A stretch of 64,000 bases of DNA from Nocardia sp. NBC_00416 (lineage in GTDB: Bacteria; Actinomycetota; Actinomycetes; Mycobacteriales; Mycobacteriaceae). Both the position numbers and the translations under genes were made by a program. Below the pieces are notes generated by a model. That model searched no databases. It was not told the DNA's origin and saw only the letters and a program-made list of their open reading frames with translations. Positions 26,788 to 34,721 of this stretch are shown piece after piece (within the stretch, counting starts at the first letter, position 1; every line of letters starts with the position of its first letter). The stretch is taken from contig NZ_CP107932.1 in assembly GCF_036032445.1 (NCBI RefSeq), positions 4,962,501 through 5,026,500 of the forward strand, written 5' to 3'.

Positions 26788-27441
26788 ATGTCCCTGCCGC
26801 ACACCGAACGGCCCGAGCTCCCGGAGTACATGACATGGGAGGAACTCGAACAGCTACCCGAAGAGATCGCTGAGCAGATCGAGCTGTGGGACGGTCGCGT
26901 GGTGTGGCTACGCCGGGGTCCCAGCGAGCATCAAGCGTTCACCCGTCGTATGACCAATGCCTTCGAACGGTGTGCCCGCAAAACTATGTCGGAGCGGCCG
27001 GAACATTGCTGGCGCGTCGAAGCGGAGACCAATGTCTTCCTCGGGACCAGCGGCAAATCGAATTTCCTGACACCGGACTTCCTGGTCTTCCGCTGCCTCG
27101 AAACCCCGTTCCAGGATATTCGCGCCACCGGCGCCCTCCTCGTCGGTGAAGTGCTCTCACCGTCGAACACGCAAACGGATATGGAAGCGAAGAAGGGCCG
27201 CTACGCCAGCGCTGGAATTCCTTGGTACTGGGAGGTGACCCTGGCGCAAGCGAAGAGCGCGATCGCAACTATACGGGCGTATGCACTGGAAACAGGGCAC
27301 GGGCGGCTACCGGAGGGCGTGCATCCGTTGCGCACCGCGAATTATATTCTCGCCGGGGAGTGGACCTCGGCAGACGAGGACGGCATCGGAATCGGTTTTC
27401 CCTTCCCGATCCATATTCCATGGACGGAGCTGGAGTACTGA
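26788..27441 (+). CDS. Uma2-family PD-(D/E)XK endonuclease-like protein
   Basis: The 217-residue protein has MTWEELEQLPEEIAEQIELWDGRVVW at the N-terminus, then TPDFLVF and LLVGEVLSPSNTQTDMEAKKGRYA with the EVxSPS signature, then AGIPWYWEV. The Asp of TPDF, the Glu of GEV and the Lys of EAKKGRY provide the metal/catalytic set of the PD-(D/E)XK fold. Uma2 (DUF820) proteins are abundant in actinobacteria and cyanobacteria; their role is unknown, with mobile-element or defence functions proposed. The gene stands alone, without transposase or partner, and its codon use looks like its neighbours. Confidence 0.88.
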   Translation: MSLPHTERPELPEYMTWEELEQLPEEIAEQIELWDGRVVWLRRGPSEHQAFTRRMTNAFERCARKTMSERPEHCWRVEAETNVFLGTSGKSNFLTPDFLVFRCLETPFQDIRATGALLVGEVLSPSNTQTDMEAKKGRYASAGIPWYWEVTLAQAKSAIATIRAYALETGHGRLPEGVHPLRTANYILAGEWTSADEDGIGIGFPFPIHIPWTELEY

Positions 27442-27542
27442 ACCAACCGGACCGCGCAGCGATCCCCTCTCGAGGGTCACCGCGCGGCTCGGTGGAATGA
27501 TCCACACCCACTCGGCACGGTGTGAGTGGGAGACGGATCCGA

Positions 27543-28688
27543 TCAGGATTTCGTCGACGCGATATAGCGCGCGAGATGATCGGAGCTGGAACCGAATTCG
27601 TATTCTATGGCGGTGAGGCGCTTGAAATAGTGGCCGATGGCCAATTCCTCGGTCATTCCCATCGCACCGTGCAGCTGGACCGAATTCTGGCCGATGAACC
27701 GGGTGGCCCGGCCGATCGTCACCTTGGCGGCCGATACCGCGCGGGCCCGCTCGGCGGGCTCGGCTTCGACGGCGTAGGCAGCCAGGTACGCGGCGGCGAT
27801 GCTCTGCTCGAGTTCGATCAACATATCGACCATCCGGTGTTGCAACGCCTGGAAGCTGCTGATCGGAACGCCGAACTGCTGCCGTTGCTCGGTGTATTCG
27901 ACGGTGTCGTCGAGGACTTTGCGCATGAGGCCGACAGCTTCGGAGGTGACCGCGGCGATCGCCTCGTCGATGGTGGCGTCGATGGCGGGCCACGCCTGCC
28001 CCTCGGCGCCCAGCAGCGCGCTCGCCGGAATCCGGATATCGGCGAAAGTGAGGTCGGCGGCGACGCGGTCGTCGATGGTGCGGTATTGGTGCACCTCGAC
28101 TCCGGCGGGCGGAGCGGCCGGATCGAATTCCAACAGGAACAGCGAGATCCCGTCCTGATCGCGGCGCTCACCGGAGGTGCGGGCGGAGACGATCAGATGG
28201 GTCGCGACGGGCACGCCGGTCACCACGATCTTGGTGCCGTCGAGCACCCAGTCGTCGCCGTCGCGGCGGGCGGTCGTGGAAACATCGTGGCGCACTTCGC
28301 CGGACTGCGGTTCGAGCGCGGCGAAGGCCAGCCGGACGCTACCGGCCGCGATCCCCTTCAACAATTCCGCGGCCCGCTCGCCGCCCGAACGGCGCAGCAG
28401 GCCGCCGCCGATCACCACGGTGTCGACATAGGGTTCCACGACCAGGGCACGGCCCAGTTCCTCGGCGATGATCATGCCCTCGATCGGGCCGCCGCCCGAA
28501 CCACCGAACTCCTCCGGCAGGGTCACACCCAGCACATCCAGTTCGGCCAGCCCGCGCCAGATCTCGGGCTGCCAGCCGGGCCCGGATTTGACCGCGGTCC
28601 GGCTCTTGGCCAGGTCGTATCGGGCGGCGAGAAAACCGGAGACCGCATCGCGCAGCATCTGCTGTTCGTCGGTGAAGGTGAAGTCCAT
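27543..28688 (-). CDS. Acyl-CoA dehydrogenase, second subunit of a coupled pair
   Basis: The 381-residue protein has N-terminal helices (MDFTFTDEQQMLRDAVSGFLAARYD), a middle beta domain (WVLDGTKIVVTGVPVATHLIVSAR) and a C-terminal helical domain (VEYTEQRQQFGVPISSFQALQHRMVDM, then QLHGAMGMTEELAIGHYFKRL). It has the shape of the shorter subunit of actinobacterial alpha2-beta2 acyl-CoA dehydrogenases, in which only one subunit type keeps the catalytic base and FAD is shared between subunits. Its start shares one base with the stop of the upstream acyl-CoA dehydrogenase gene (28688), indicating coupled translation. Such pairs oxidise sterol side-chain or other bulky acyl-CoAs in mycobacteria; the substrate here is not determined. 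Confidence 0.92.
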   Translation of the reverse strand: MDFTFTDEQQMLRDAVSGFLAARYDLAKSRTAVKSGPGWQPEIWRGLAELDVLGVTLPEEFGGSGGGPIEGMIIAEELGRALVVEPYVDTVVIGGGLLRRSGGERAAELLKGIAAGSVRLAFAALEPQSGEVRHDVSTTARRDGDDWVLDGTKIVVTGVPVATHLIVSARTSGERRDQDGISLFLLEFDPAAPPAGVEVHQYRTIDDRVAADLTFADIRIPASALLGAEGQAWPAIDATIDEAIAAVTSEAVGLMRKVLDDTVEYTEQRQQFGVPISSFQALQHRMVDMLIELEQSIAAAYLAAYAVEAEPAERARAVSAAKVTIGRATRFIGQNSVQLHGAMGMTEELAIGHYFKRLTAIEYEFGSSSDHLARYIASTKS

Positions 28689-29920
28689 CAGAGCCCCAAT
28701 GCTGCCTTGGCGAGGATATTTCGCTGGATTTCGTTACTGCCCGCGTAGATCGACCCGGCGCGGTCGTTGAAATAGCGCAGCGGCGCGACGGCCTGCCAGT
28801 CGGCGCCGCTGAGGTAGCCGTCGGCCGGCGGGGTGTATTCGGCGATCGGGCCGCCGGGCGCGGTGGCGTGCGGCTGATAGATCCGGCCGCGCGGCCCGGC
28901 CGCGGTGAGCGCCAGCTCGGTTAGCTGCTGGCTGAGCTCGGTGGACAGGATCTTCAGCATGGACGAGGAGGTGCCCAGATCCTTGCCCTGGGCCATGGCG
29001 GCCAGGGTCCGGAACTCCAGCACTTCCAGCACCTCGGTACGGATCCGCGCGTCGGCCAGCTGCGCCGCGAAATGCGGGTCCGCGCTGAGCGGGTTGCCGT
29101 CCCGGCCGGGCTGATCGGCCGCGGCGGTGGCGATGTTCTGCGCCATGGCCTGCAGCGCCGGGGCCATCGCACCGCCGCCGCGTTCGTGGACCAGCAGGTA
29201 TTTCGCGACCGTCCAGCCGTCGTCGATCTGCCCGAGCACATTGCTCTTGGGGACTCGCACATTGTCGAAGAAGATCTGGTTCTGGATCTGTTCGCCCGAG
29301 CTCATGACCAGCGGCCGGATCTCGATACCGGGCGCGGTCATATCCATCAGCAGGAAGGTGATCCCCTGCTGCTTCCGGCCCTCCCGGGAAGTGCGGACCA
29401 GCATGAAGATCCAGTTGGCCTCGGTGGCGTGGGTGGTCCAGATCTTGCTGCCGGAGCAGACGAAATCATCGCCGTCGGAGACCGCGGACATAGTGAGCGC
29501 GGCCAGATCGGAACCCGCTTCGGGCTCGGAATACCCCTGGCAGAAGAAGACCTCGCCGGTCAGGATCCTGGGCAGGAAATAGTTCTTCTGCTCGTCGGTG
29601 CCGAAGGCGACCAGCGCCGGTGCGACCATCCGGATACCCATCGGCGATAGCGCGGGGGCACCGGCGAGGGTGAGTTCCCGGCTGAAGATGTAGTGCTGGG
29701 TGAGCGACCAGTCGCAGCCGCCGTACTCGACGGGCCAGTGCGGCGCCGCCCAGCCCCGCTCGTGCAGGACGCGCTGCCATTCCAGGCTGGCTTCGTGATC
29801 GGAGTAGACACTGGTCATCAGCCGGCCCGCGGTGCTCACCTCGGGCGTCAGCTTCTCGGCCAGGAACGCTCGTACCTCGTCTCGGAAGGCCCTGTCGGCC
29901 TCCGACCAGTCGTAATCCAT
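28688..29920 (-). CDS. Acyl-CoA dehydrogenase, first subunit of a coupled pair
   Basis: The 410-residue protein starts at ATG 29920, 5 nt after GGGAG; an ATG 21 nt upstream lacks such a site. It contains FAD/acyl-binding segments CQGYSEPEAGSDLAAL, FVCSGSKIWTTHATEANWIFMLVR and the C-terminal YAGSNEIQRNILAKAALGL, all standard for the family. Paired with the overlapping downstream gene, it probably forms a heterotetramer. Electrons would pass to the electron-transfer flavoprotein and then to EtfD, also encoded in this window. No TTAC-N6-GTAA operator was seen upstream; the 5' region instead runs into structured repeat block B. Confidence 0.93.
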   Translation of the reverse strand: MDYDWSEADRAFRDEVRAFLAEKLTPEVSTAGRLMTSVYSDHEASLEWQRVLHERGWAAPHWPVEYGGCDWSLTQHYIFSRELTLAGAPALSPMGIRMVAPALVAFGTDEQKNYFLPRILTGEVFFCQGYSEPEAGSDLAALTMSAVSDGDDFVCSGSKIWTTHATEANWIFMLVRTSREGRKQQGITFLLMDMTAPGIEIRPLVMSSGEQIQNQIFFDNVRVPKSNVLGQIDDGWTVAKYLLVHERGGGAMAPALQAMAQNIATAAADQPGRDGNPLSADPHFAAQLADARIRTEVLEVLEFRTLAAMAQGKDLGTSSSMLKILSTELSQQLTELALTAAGPRGRIYQPHATAPGGPIAEYTPPADGYLSGADWQAVAPLRYFNDRAGSIYAGSNEIQRNILAKAALGL

Positions 29921-30634
29921 ACACGCTCCCGAAGGCTTCATGCGTCGTCGCAGCAGCTCCGGCGATTACCGGCGCTGATGCGAATGTATCCAGGTCACCG
30001 CTGTCCAGTCAAACTGAAGGCACATGCCATCATAACTGACCCACTCACCTGTTCCACTCCCCGGAATGTCAGCAACCACAGCCCGGGTCACGAGGGCCCG
30101 GCGCAGGCGGCGCAAAGCAACACAGTCGGGCCCCGACCCGCCGCGCCGCAGGCGACGCAATCCAAGACAGTTCTGGAGCGACAGCGCGAAGGAGCGCAGC
30201 GGCGCGGTCGCGTGCCCTCGGCGGCCCATGGACAGCGACCATCGAGCACTCGAGGCGTTGCGGGTCCACCCAGGCCAACCAAGCGCACATCCTGCGCATA
30301 CCTTCCGTCTACTCCGAATGGACGGCATTCATGGTCGGGGCCCGCCCCGGTTCTGGAGCGACGGAGTGAAGGAGCGCAGCGACTGAGCGTAGGAGTGAGC
30401 GTAGGAGTGAGCGTAGGAGTGAGCGTAGGAGTGAGCGTAGGAGTGAGCGTAGGAGTGAAGAACCGGGGTTGACGAGGGCCCCGACCCGCGCCGCCGCAGG
30501 CGGGGCAATCAAACACAGTCGGGGCCCGCCCCGGTTCTGGAGCGACCAGAGGGAGGGAGCGCAGCGACCGACCGGCGGGAGTGAAGAACCGGGGTTGACG
30601 AGGGCCCCGACCCGCCCCGCCGCAGGCGGGGCAA
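29921..30634. repeat. Structured intergenic repeat block B (inverted relative to block A)
   Basis: The first ~140 bp of this 714-bp gene-free stretch hold nothing recognised. From about 30082 to 30650 it is built of modules that, read on the minus strand, match block A at 8.4-9.0 kb. Shared elements: TGTGTTTGATTGCCCCGCC hairpin, GTCGGGGCCCTCGTCAACCC, CCCCGGTTCTTCACTCC, CGCTGCGCTCC, then CGCTCCAGAACCGGGGCGGG and GGCCCCGAC. At least two nearly complete units (about 30335-30520 and 30518-30645) and one diverged unit (about 30082-30205) are present. One unit carries a 12-bp tandem array in place of its variable core. The last bases overlap the 3' end of the DUF218 gene. Confidence 0.8.
30385..30456. 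repeat. Six perfect copies of a 12-bp unit
   Basis: GAGCGTAGGAGT is repeated six times without a mismatch, inside a block-B module between CCGGTTCTGGAGCGACGGAG on one side and GAAGAACCGGGG on the other. It is a simple-sequence expansion of the variable core and likely to vary in copy number between strains. Confidence 0.95.
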
Positions 30635-31165
30635 TCAAACACAGTCCTCGAAAATCGCTTTCGCGTACCCGACGGATTGGTAGACGTAGTCGTAGGCCCA
30701 GCGCGCCACCGACAGCCGCGGCCGGGTGTCGGTGAACAGCATCTCCCCGTCCCAGCACTTCCCGATGACGAACCGCGCGCGAGAGATGTGCGGGGTGAAG
30801 GTGATGACGATGACCCGCTCCCACCCGTGTGCTCGCGCCTGGTCGGCCAGATAGCGTCCTTCGCCTCGGGTGGTCCGGGGAGACGGGTCGAAGCACACCA
30901 CCTCGAAGCTGTACCCACCGTGACAGATCCGGTTGACCAGCGGACTGTCCTCATAGGGATTCGAGATCAGCACCCGGGGGGCGTATCCCGCCCCGGCCAG
31001 CCGCAACCCCAGCTCTTCGCGACCGTCATGGGCTCCGCCGAGCACCAGGATCGCATCGGCCGGAGCGGGTTCTTCCCGTTGCGGACGTACGTAAACGGGC
31101 CACAGCGCGAGGATCAGCGCGACGACAGAGGCCACCCCCGCGGCGAGGACGAGTCTGCGGCGCAC
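30635..31165 (-). CDS. DUF218 / YdcF-SanA-like membrane-anchored protein
   Basis: The 176-residue protein has a basic start then one membrane helix (residues 4-26). The DUF218 domain follows: DAILVLGGAHDGREELGLRLAGAGYAP, VLISNPYED, then EGRYLADQARAHGWERVIVITFTPHISRARFVIGKCW. The two Gly-rich and TxxxHxxRA-type segments are diagnostic. Family members (SanA, YdcF, ElyC) affect envelope integrity or peptidoglycan precursor handling; the biochemical activity is not established. GTG at 31165 is the start. It is flanked by block B at its 3' end and by the 36-bp tandem repeat at its 5' end, so it sits between two repeat regions. Confidence 0.85.
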   Translation of the reverse strand: MRRRLVLAAGVASVVALILALWPVYVRPQREEPAPADAILVLGGAHDGREELGLRLAGAGYAPRVLISNPYEDSPLVNRICHGGYSFEVVCFDPSPRTTRGEGRYLADQARAHGWERVIVITFTPHISRARFVIGKCWDGEMLFTDTRPRLSVARWAYDYVYQSVGYAKAIFEDCV

Positions 31166-31202
31166 TGCCGCGATACTAATGGTCGCGGTTCATCCACAGA
31201 CC

Positions 31203-31417
31203 GCGCACGGCCGAAGAGTCGGGGAGGTACGCGGCGAGCGCACCGCCGCAGCGAACGCGAAGGTACACACACAGCGCACCGCCGCAGCGAACGCGGAGGT
31301 ACGCACACAGCGCACGGCCGGAGCGAACGCGGAGGTACGCACACAGCGCACGGCCGGAGCGAACGCGGAGGTACGCACACAGCGCACGGCCGGAGCGAAT
31401 GCGGAGGTACGCCCGGG
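31203..31417. repeat. 36-bp tandem repeat, one degenerate plus five full units
   Basis: Units begin at 31203 (degenerate, 35 bp), 31238, 31274, 31310, 31346 and 31382. Each reads GCGCACGGCCGGAGCGAACG then CGGAGGTACGCACACA, with a CGG/CCG variant in the first two full units. The 36-bp length keeps frames open on both strands, and one of them continues in frame into the UDP-glucose dehydrogenase start at 31533. The surrounding 31166-31532 gap (367 bp) holds no other feature. There are no unique spacers, so this is not a CRISPR array. Confidence 0.93.
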
Positions 31418-31532
31418 TGCGAACCGGATCCGCGCAGGTCGGCGAGCGGTGTCGTCCGATATACATCTGCTGTTGCCCGGTACCTCGCCTCGGTTTTCTG
31501 ATGCGTGCACCGGCGAGGATTACCTATCGATC

Positions 31533-32855
31533 ATGCGATGCACAGTCTTCGGAACCGGGTACCTGGGGGCCACGCACGCAGCGTGTATGGCCGAGCTCGG
31601 ACACGATGTGATCGGAGTCGATATCGACCCGGGCAAGGTCGCGAAACTCTCCGACGGTGTCACTCCTTTCTATGAACCGGGCCTCGAGGCGGTGCTGCGC
31701 CGCAATCTCGACTCCGGCCGGCTCCGGTTCACCACTTCCTACGCGGAGGCCGCCGACCACGCCGACGTCCACTTCCTCGGCGTCGGCACACCCCAGAAGA
31801 AGGGTGAGTACGCCGCGGATCTCAAATATGTGCACGCCGTGGTGGACACGCTGGCCCCGCTCGTCGCCCGGCCGTCGGTGATCATCGGCAAATCCACCGT
31901 TCCGGTGGGCACCGCCGCCGACCTCGGGCGCCGCGCCCGCGCGCTGAGCCCGGTGGATATCGAGGTGGCGTGGAACCCCGAATTCCTGCGGGAGGGCTTC
32001 GCGGTCACCGATACCCTGCGACCGGACCGGCTGGTACTCGGCGTGGACGGACAGCGGGAGCGGTCGTCGTGGGTGCGCGAGGTCGTCGAGGAGCTCTACG
32101 CCGAGCTGCTCGCCGCCGAGGTCCCGTTCCTGCTCACCGATCTCGCGACCGCCGAACTGGTCAAGGTGTCGGCCAACGCGTTCCTGGCGACCAAGATCTC
32201 GTTCATCAACGCGGTTTCGGAGGTCTGCGAGGCTACGGGCGCGGACGTCACCGTATTGGCCGATGCGCTGGGCTATGACGCCCGGATCGGCCGCCGCTTC
32301 CTCAACGCCGGACTGGGTTTCGGCGGGGGCTGCCTGCCCAAGGACATCCGGGCCTTCATGGCGCGGGCCGGTGAGCTCGGAGCCGACCACGCGCTGGCGT
32401 TTCTCCGGGAAGTCGACAACATCAATATGCGCCGACGCACGAAATTGGTGGATATGACGGCCCGGGCCTGCGGCGGTTCGCTGTTGGGCGCGAATGTCGC
32501 GGTGCTCGGCGCGGCCTTCAAACCCGAATCCGACGACGTCCGTGATTCACCCGCGCTGAACGTGGCGGGCATGATCCAGTTGCACGGCGCGGTGGTCACC
32601 GTCTACGACCCGAAAGCGCTGGAGAACTCGCGACGGGTTTTCCCCACTTTGAACTACGCGACCTCGGTGGTGGAGGCTTGCGAACGTGCCGATGTGGTGC
32701 TGGTGCTCACTGAATGGAACGAGTTCGTGCGGCTGCGACCGCAGGATCTGGACGGTGTGGTGCGGACCCGATCCGTCATCGACGGCCGCAACTGTCTCGA
32801 TCGGGCCGCCTGGCGCTCGGCGGGATGGGTGTACGCGGGGCTGGGCACCCCGTAG
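31533..32855 (+). CDS. UDP-glucose 6-dehydrogenase
   Basis: The 440-residue enzyme oxidises UDP-glucose to UDP-glucuronate with two NAD+, for polysaccharide or glycolipid synthesis. The Rossmann motif FGTGYLGATHA opens the protein, with VGVGTP-type strands, the substrate-binding segment KSTVPVGTA and the catalytic Cys in LGFGGGCLPKDIRAF; the C-terminal UDP-binding domain has GAAFKPESDDVRDSPAL. The start ATG 31533 fits the family N-terminus exactly. An in-frame extension upstream would translate the 36-bp repeats and is rejected. It corresponds to udgA next to dcd in M. tuberculosis, as I recall, though here the two are separated by other genes. Confidence 0.94.
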   Translation: MRCTVFGTGYLGATHAACMAELGHDVIGVDIDPGKVAKLSDGVTPFYEPGLEAVLRRNLDSGRLRFTTSYAEAADHADVHFLGVGTPQKKGEYAADLKYVHAVVDTLAPLVARPSVIIGKSTVPVGTAADLGRRARALSPVDIEVAWNPEFLREGFAVTDTLRPDRLVLGVDGQRERSSWVREVVEELYAELLAAEVPFLLTDLATAELVKVSANAFLATKISFINAVSEVCEATGADVTVLADALGYDARIGRRFLNAGLGFGGGCLPKDIRAFMARAGELGADHALAFLREVDNINMRRRTKLVDMTARACGGSLLGANVAVLGAAFKPESDDVRDSPALNVAGMIQLHGAVVTVYDPKALENSRRVFPTLNYATSVVEACERADVVLVLTEWNEFVRLRPQDLDGVVRTRSVIDGRNCLDRAAWRSAGWVYAGLGTP

Positions 32856-33017
32856 AGTCGTGGGGCCGGTCGGCCCACAACAGCGGTGTTCACCGCCCAC
32901 AACAACGGGACCGGGCGGTACTGTCGAAAGAGTCAGCTGGTTCGGGGGATGAGAGCCGTCACCATCGACCGGGCGACGCTCGCATATCGTGAAGCGGGAA
33001 GTACGGATGGGCTGCCG

Positions 33018-34652
33018 ATGAGTTCAGCACTGGGAGTGTCGGTGGGGGCCGGCGCGATCCGCTTGGCGCGCCCACCGGCGGGTGGGGCGCCCGGTCCGGA
33101 TTCGTTCGAATTGCGGACCTTTGTGGTCCCGCCGGAGACGCCGAGCGCCGAGCGCGCCGCGCTCTCGGTCGCCGCGGCCCTGAACTCCGATCCCGATATC
33201 GTCCGGACGGTCCTGGCCTGCCGGGACGAACAGCAGGCCGGGGCACTGCACACCGCGCTGGCCGAACAGGGACTGCGCGCCTACGAGGTGGTCCCCGATC
33301 TGGACGCGACGCTCGAATTCGCCGTGGCCTCCGGCGCCCTGCAGGGGGTCACCACACTCGGCGTCTACGATCTGGGCGCGTCCGGCCTGTCGATCACGAT
33401 CCTGGACGTCGCCACCGGGAACATTCTGCACACCGAACGCACTGGTGATATCAGCGGCGAATACTTCGATTCGCTCATCCGGGAACAGCAGATCAACTCC
33501 GGCCGGATCGCCCACCCGCCCGATCCGGCCGGTCTGGCTCGGCTGGACGCGCTGTGCCGCTCGGCCAAGGAGCGGCTGTCGTCCACCTCCGCTGTCGCCC
33601 TGCCCAGCGACTACGGGCCGGTGCTGCTCACCCAGGAGAATTTCACCGCGCTGATCGGCCGGGCCGTCGAATCCTCGGTGCGGGCGACCCATCAGGTCAT
33701 CGGCCGTTCGAGCCGGGAGGTGCAGGCGCTGCTCGCGGTGGGCGGCGGCGTACGCATCCCGCTGGTCAGCCGGACGCTGCGCGAAGTTCTGGAGATGCCG
33801 GTTCTGGTTCCCCCGGAACCCGAGGCGGCGACAGCTCGCGGCGCCGCGCTGCTGGCGCGGCGGCCGTCGGTGACATCTCCGGCGCCACCGGCCCCGGCCA
33901 TCGTGACCGAATCTCCGCAGTCGCCGGCCCAGTTCGGAACTCCCACCAGCACACCGGACACCGAGGTTTCGCCCACTGTGGTCGCGGCAGCGGCTCCGAC
34001 CGTCTCGCGTCCGGACATACCGGTCCCGCAAACGGGGATCTTCGGCCCGCCGGCCGGTACCGCCGCCGGTCTTCCGCCCGCGCCGATGCCGCAGCCCGGT
34101 CTCGTCACGGCACGGCCCGGTGCCGACACGTACGCGGGTAGCGCGGCACCGGCCGCGAGCTCCGCCGGTCCGCGGCCGGCGGGTTCGGCGGTACCGCAGC
34201 TCTCGGAAGAAGAGGATCCGCCGACGATCGCGCTACGGATTCCGCAGAAGCTGCTGCCCCGGCGCTCTTTCGGTGAACCACCGCACCGCCCGCACCGGGA
34301 ACTCGGTGCCGCGGCAGTCGCGGTGAGCGCACTGGTTGTGGTGGCCGCCATCGGGATCGGACTCGGCTACGGGCAGCACATGTTCCGCCAGGAGTCGACC
34401 ACAGTCGAGGGCACGACGCAGCCGCAGAGCAGTCCGGCGACAGCCCCGACTGCTCGTCCCGGGATAGCGGGCGCCTCGATCACCACTCAGCCGGAGCACG
34501 AGTCATTGGCCGAACCCCCGCCGGTTGCGGCGCCCCAGGAGACCGAGGCGCCGACAACCACCAGCGGCCCGAACACTTTCCAGGTACCGGGCCTGCCGCC
34601 GATCGTCGTACCGACCATCCCGCCGCTCCCCTTCCCGCCGCCCCGGCGCTGA
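33018..34652 (+). CDS. Membrane protein with Hsp70-like nucleotide-binding domain and Pro-rich tail
   Basis: The protein has 544 residues from ATG 33018; ATG 32949 is an alternative. Residues 5-280 follow the Hsp70 ATPase order: LGVSVGAGAIRLA at the N-terminal strand (phosphate-1 GTT lost), GVYDLGASGLSITILD (phosphate-2, 116-130), a helix SAKERLSSTSAVALP equivalent to AKxxLS, VLLTQENFTALI equivalent to the LTRxxFE strand, VGGGVRIPLVSRTL (adenosine motif, 241-254) and EPEAATARGAALLARR. There is no substrate-binding domain; instead come ~150 Pro/Ala/Thr-rich residues, one membrane helix (about 432-456) and a Pro-rich external tail. This is an Hsp70-family pseudo-chaperone or sensor of unknown function, with intact later motifs but doubtful ATP hydrolysis. 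Confidence 0.82.
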   Translation: MSSALGVSVGAGAIRLARPPAGGAPGPDSFELRTFVVPPETPSAERAALSVAAALNSDPDIVRTVLACRDEQQAGALHTALAEQGLRAYEVVPDLDATLEFAVASGALQGVTTLGVYDLGASGLSITILDVATGNILHTERTGDISGEYFDSLIREQQINSGRIAHPPDPAGLARLDALCRSAKERLSSTSAVALPSDYGPVLLTQENFTALIGRAVESSVRATHQVIGRSSREVQALLAVGGGVRIPLVSRTLREVLEMPVLVPPEPEAATARGAALLARRPSVTSPAPPAPAIVTESPQSPAQFGTPTSTPDTEVSPTVVAAAAPTVSRPDIPVPQTGIFGPPAGTAAGLPPAPMPQPGLVTARPGADTYAGSAAPAASSAGPRPAGSAVPQLSEEEDPPTIALRIPQKLLPRRSFGEPPHRPHRELGAAAVAVSALVVVAAIGIGLGYGQHMFRQESTTVEGTTQPQSSPATAPTARPGIAGASITTQPEHESLAEPPPVAAPQETEAPTTTSGPNTFQVPGLPPIVVPTIPPLPFPPPRR

Positions 34653-34721
34653 TCGGAGGTCGGAAGTGCCGATCGGGCCGCCGCCGGAGACCGGGTGGGC
34701 CGATGGAGACCGCGGCCGCTG

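Noticed and set aside
26788..27441. Uma2 protein as part of a defence island or transposon
   Set aside because: No transposase, terminal repeats, target-site duplication or defence partner surrounds it.
31203..31417. Tandem array as a CRISPR
   Set aside because: The units abut without unique spacers, there are no cas genes, and units are near-identical along their whole length.
31179..31532. N-terminal extension of UDP-glucose dehydrogenase through the 36-bp repeats
   Set aside because: The family N-terminus begins exactly at 31533, and the extension is repeat-encoded and low complexity. Kept only as a point to check.
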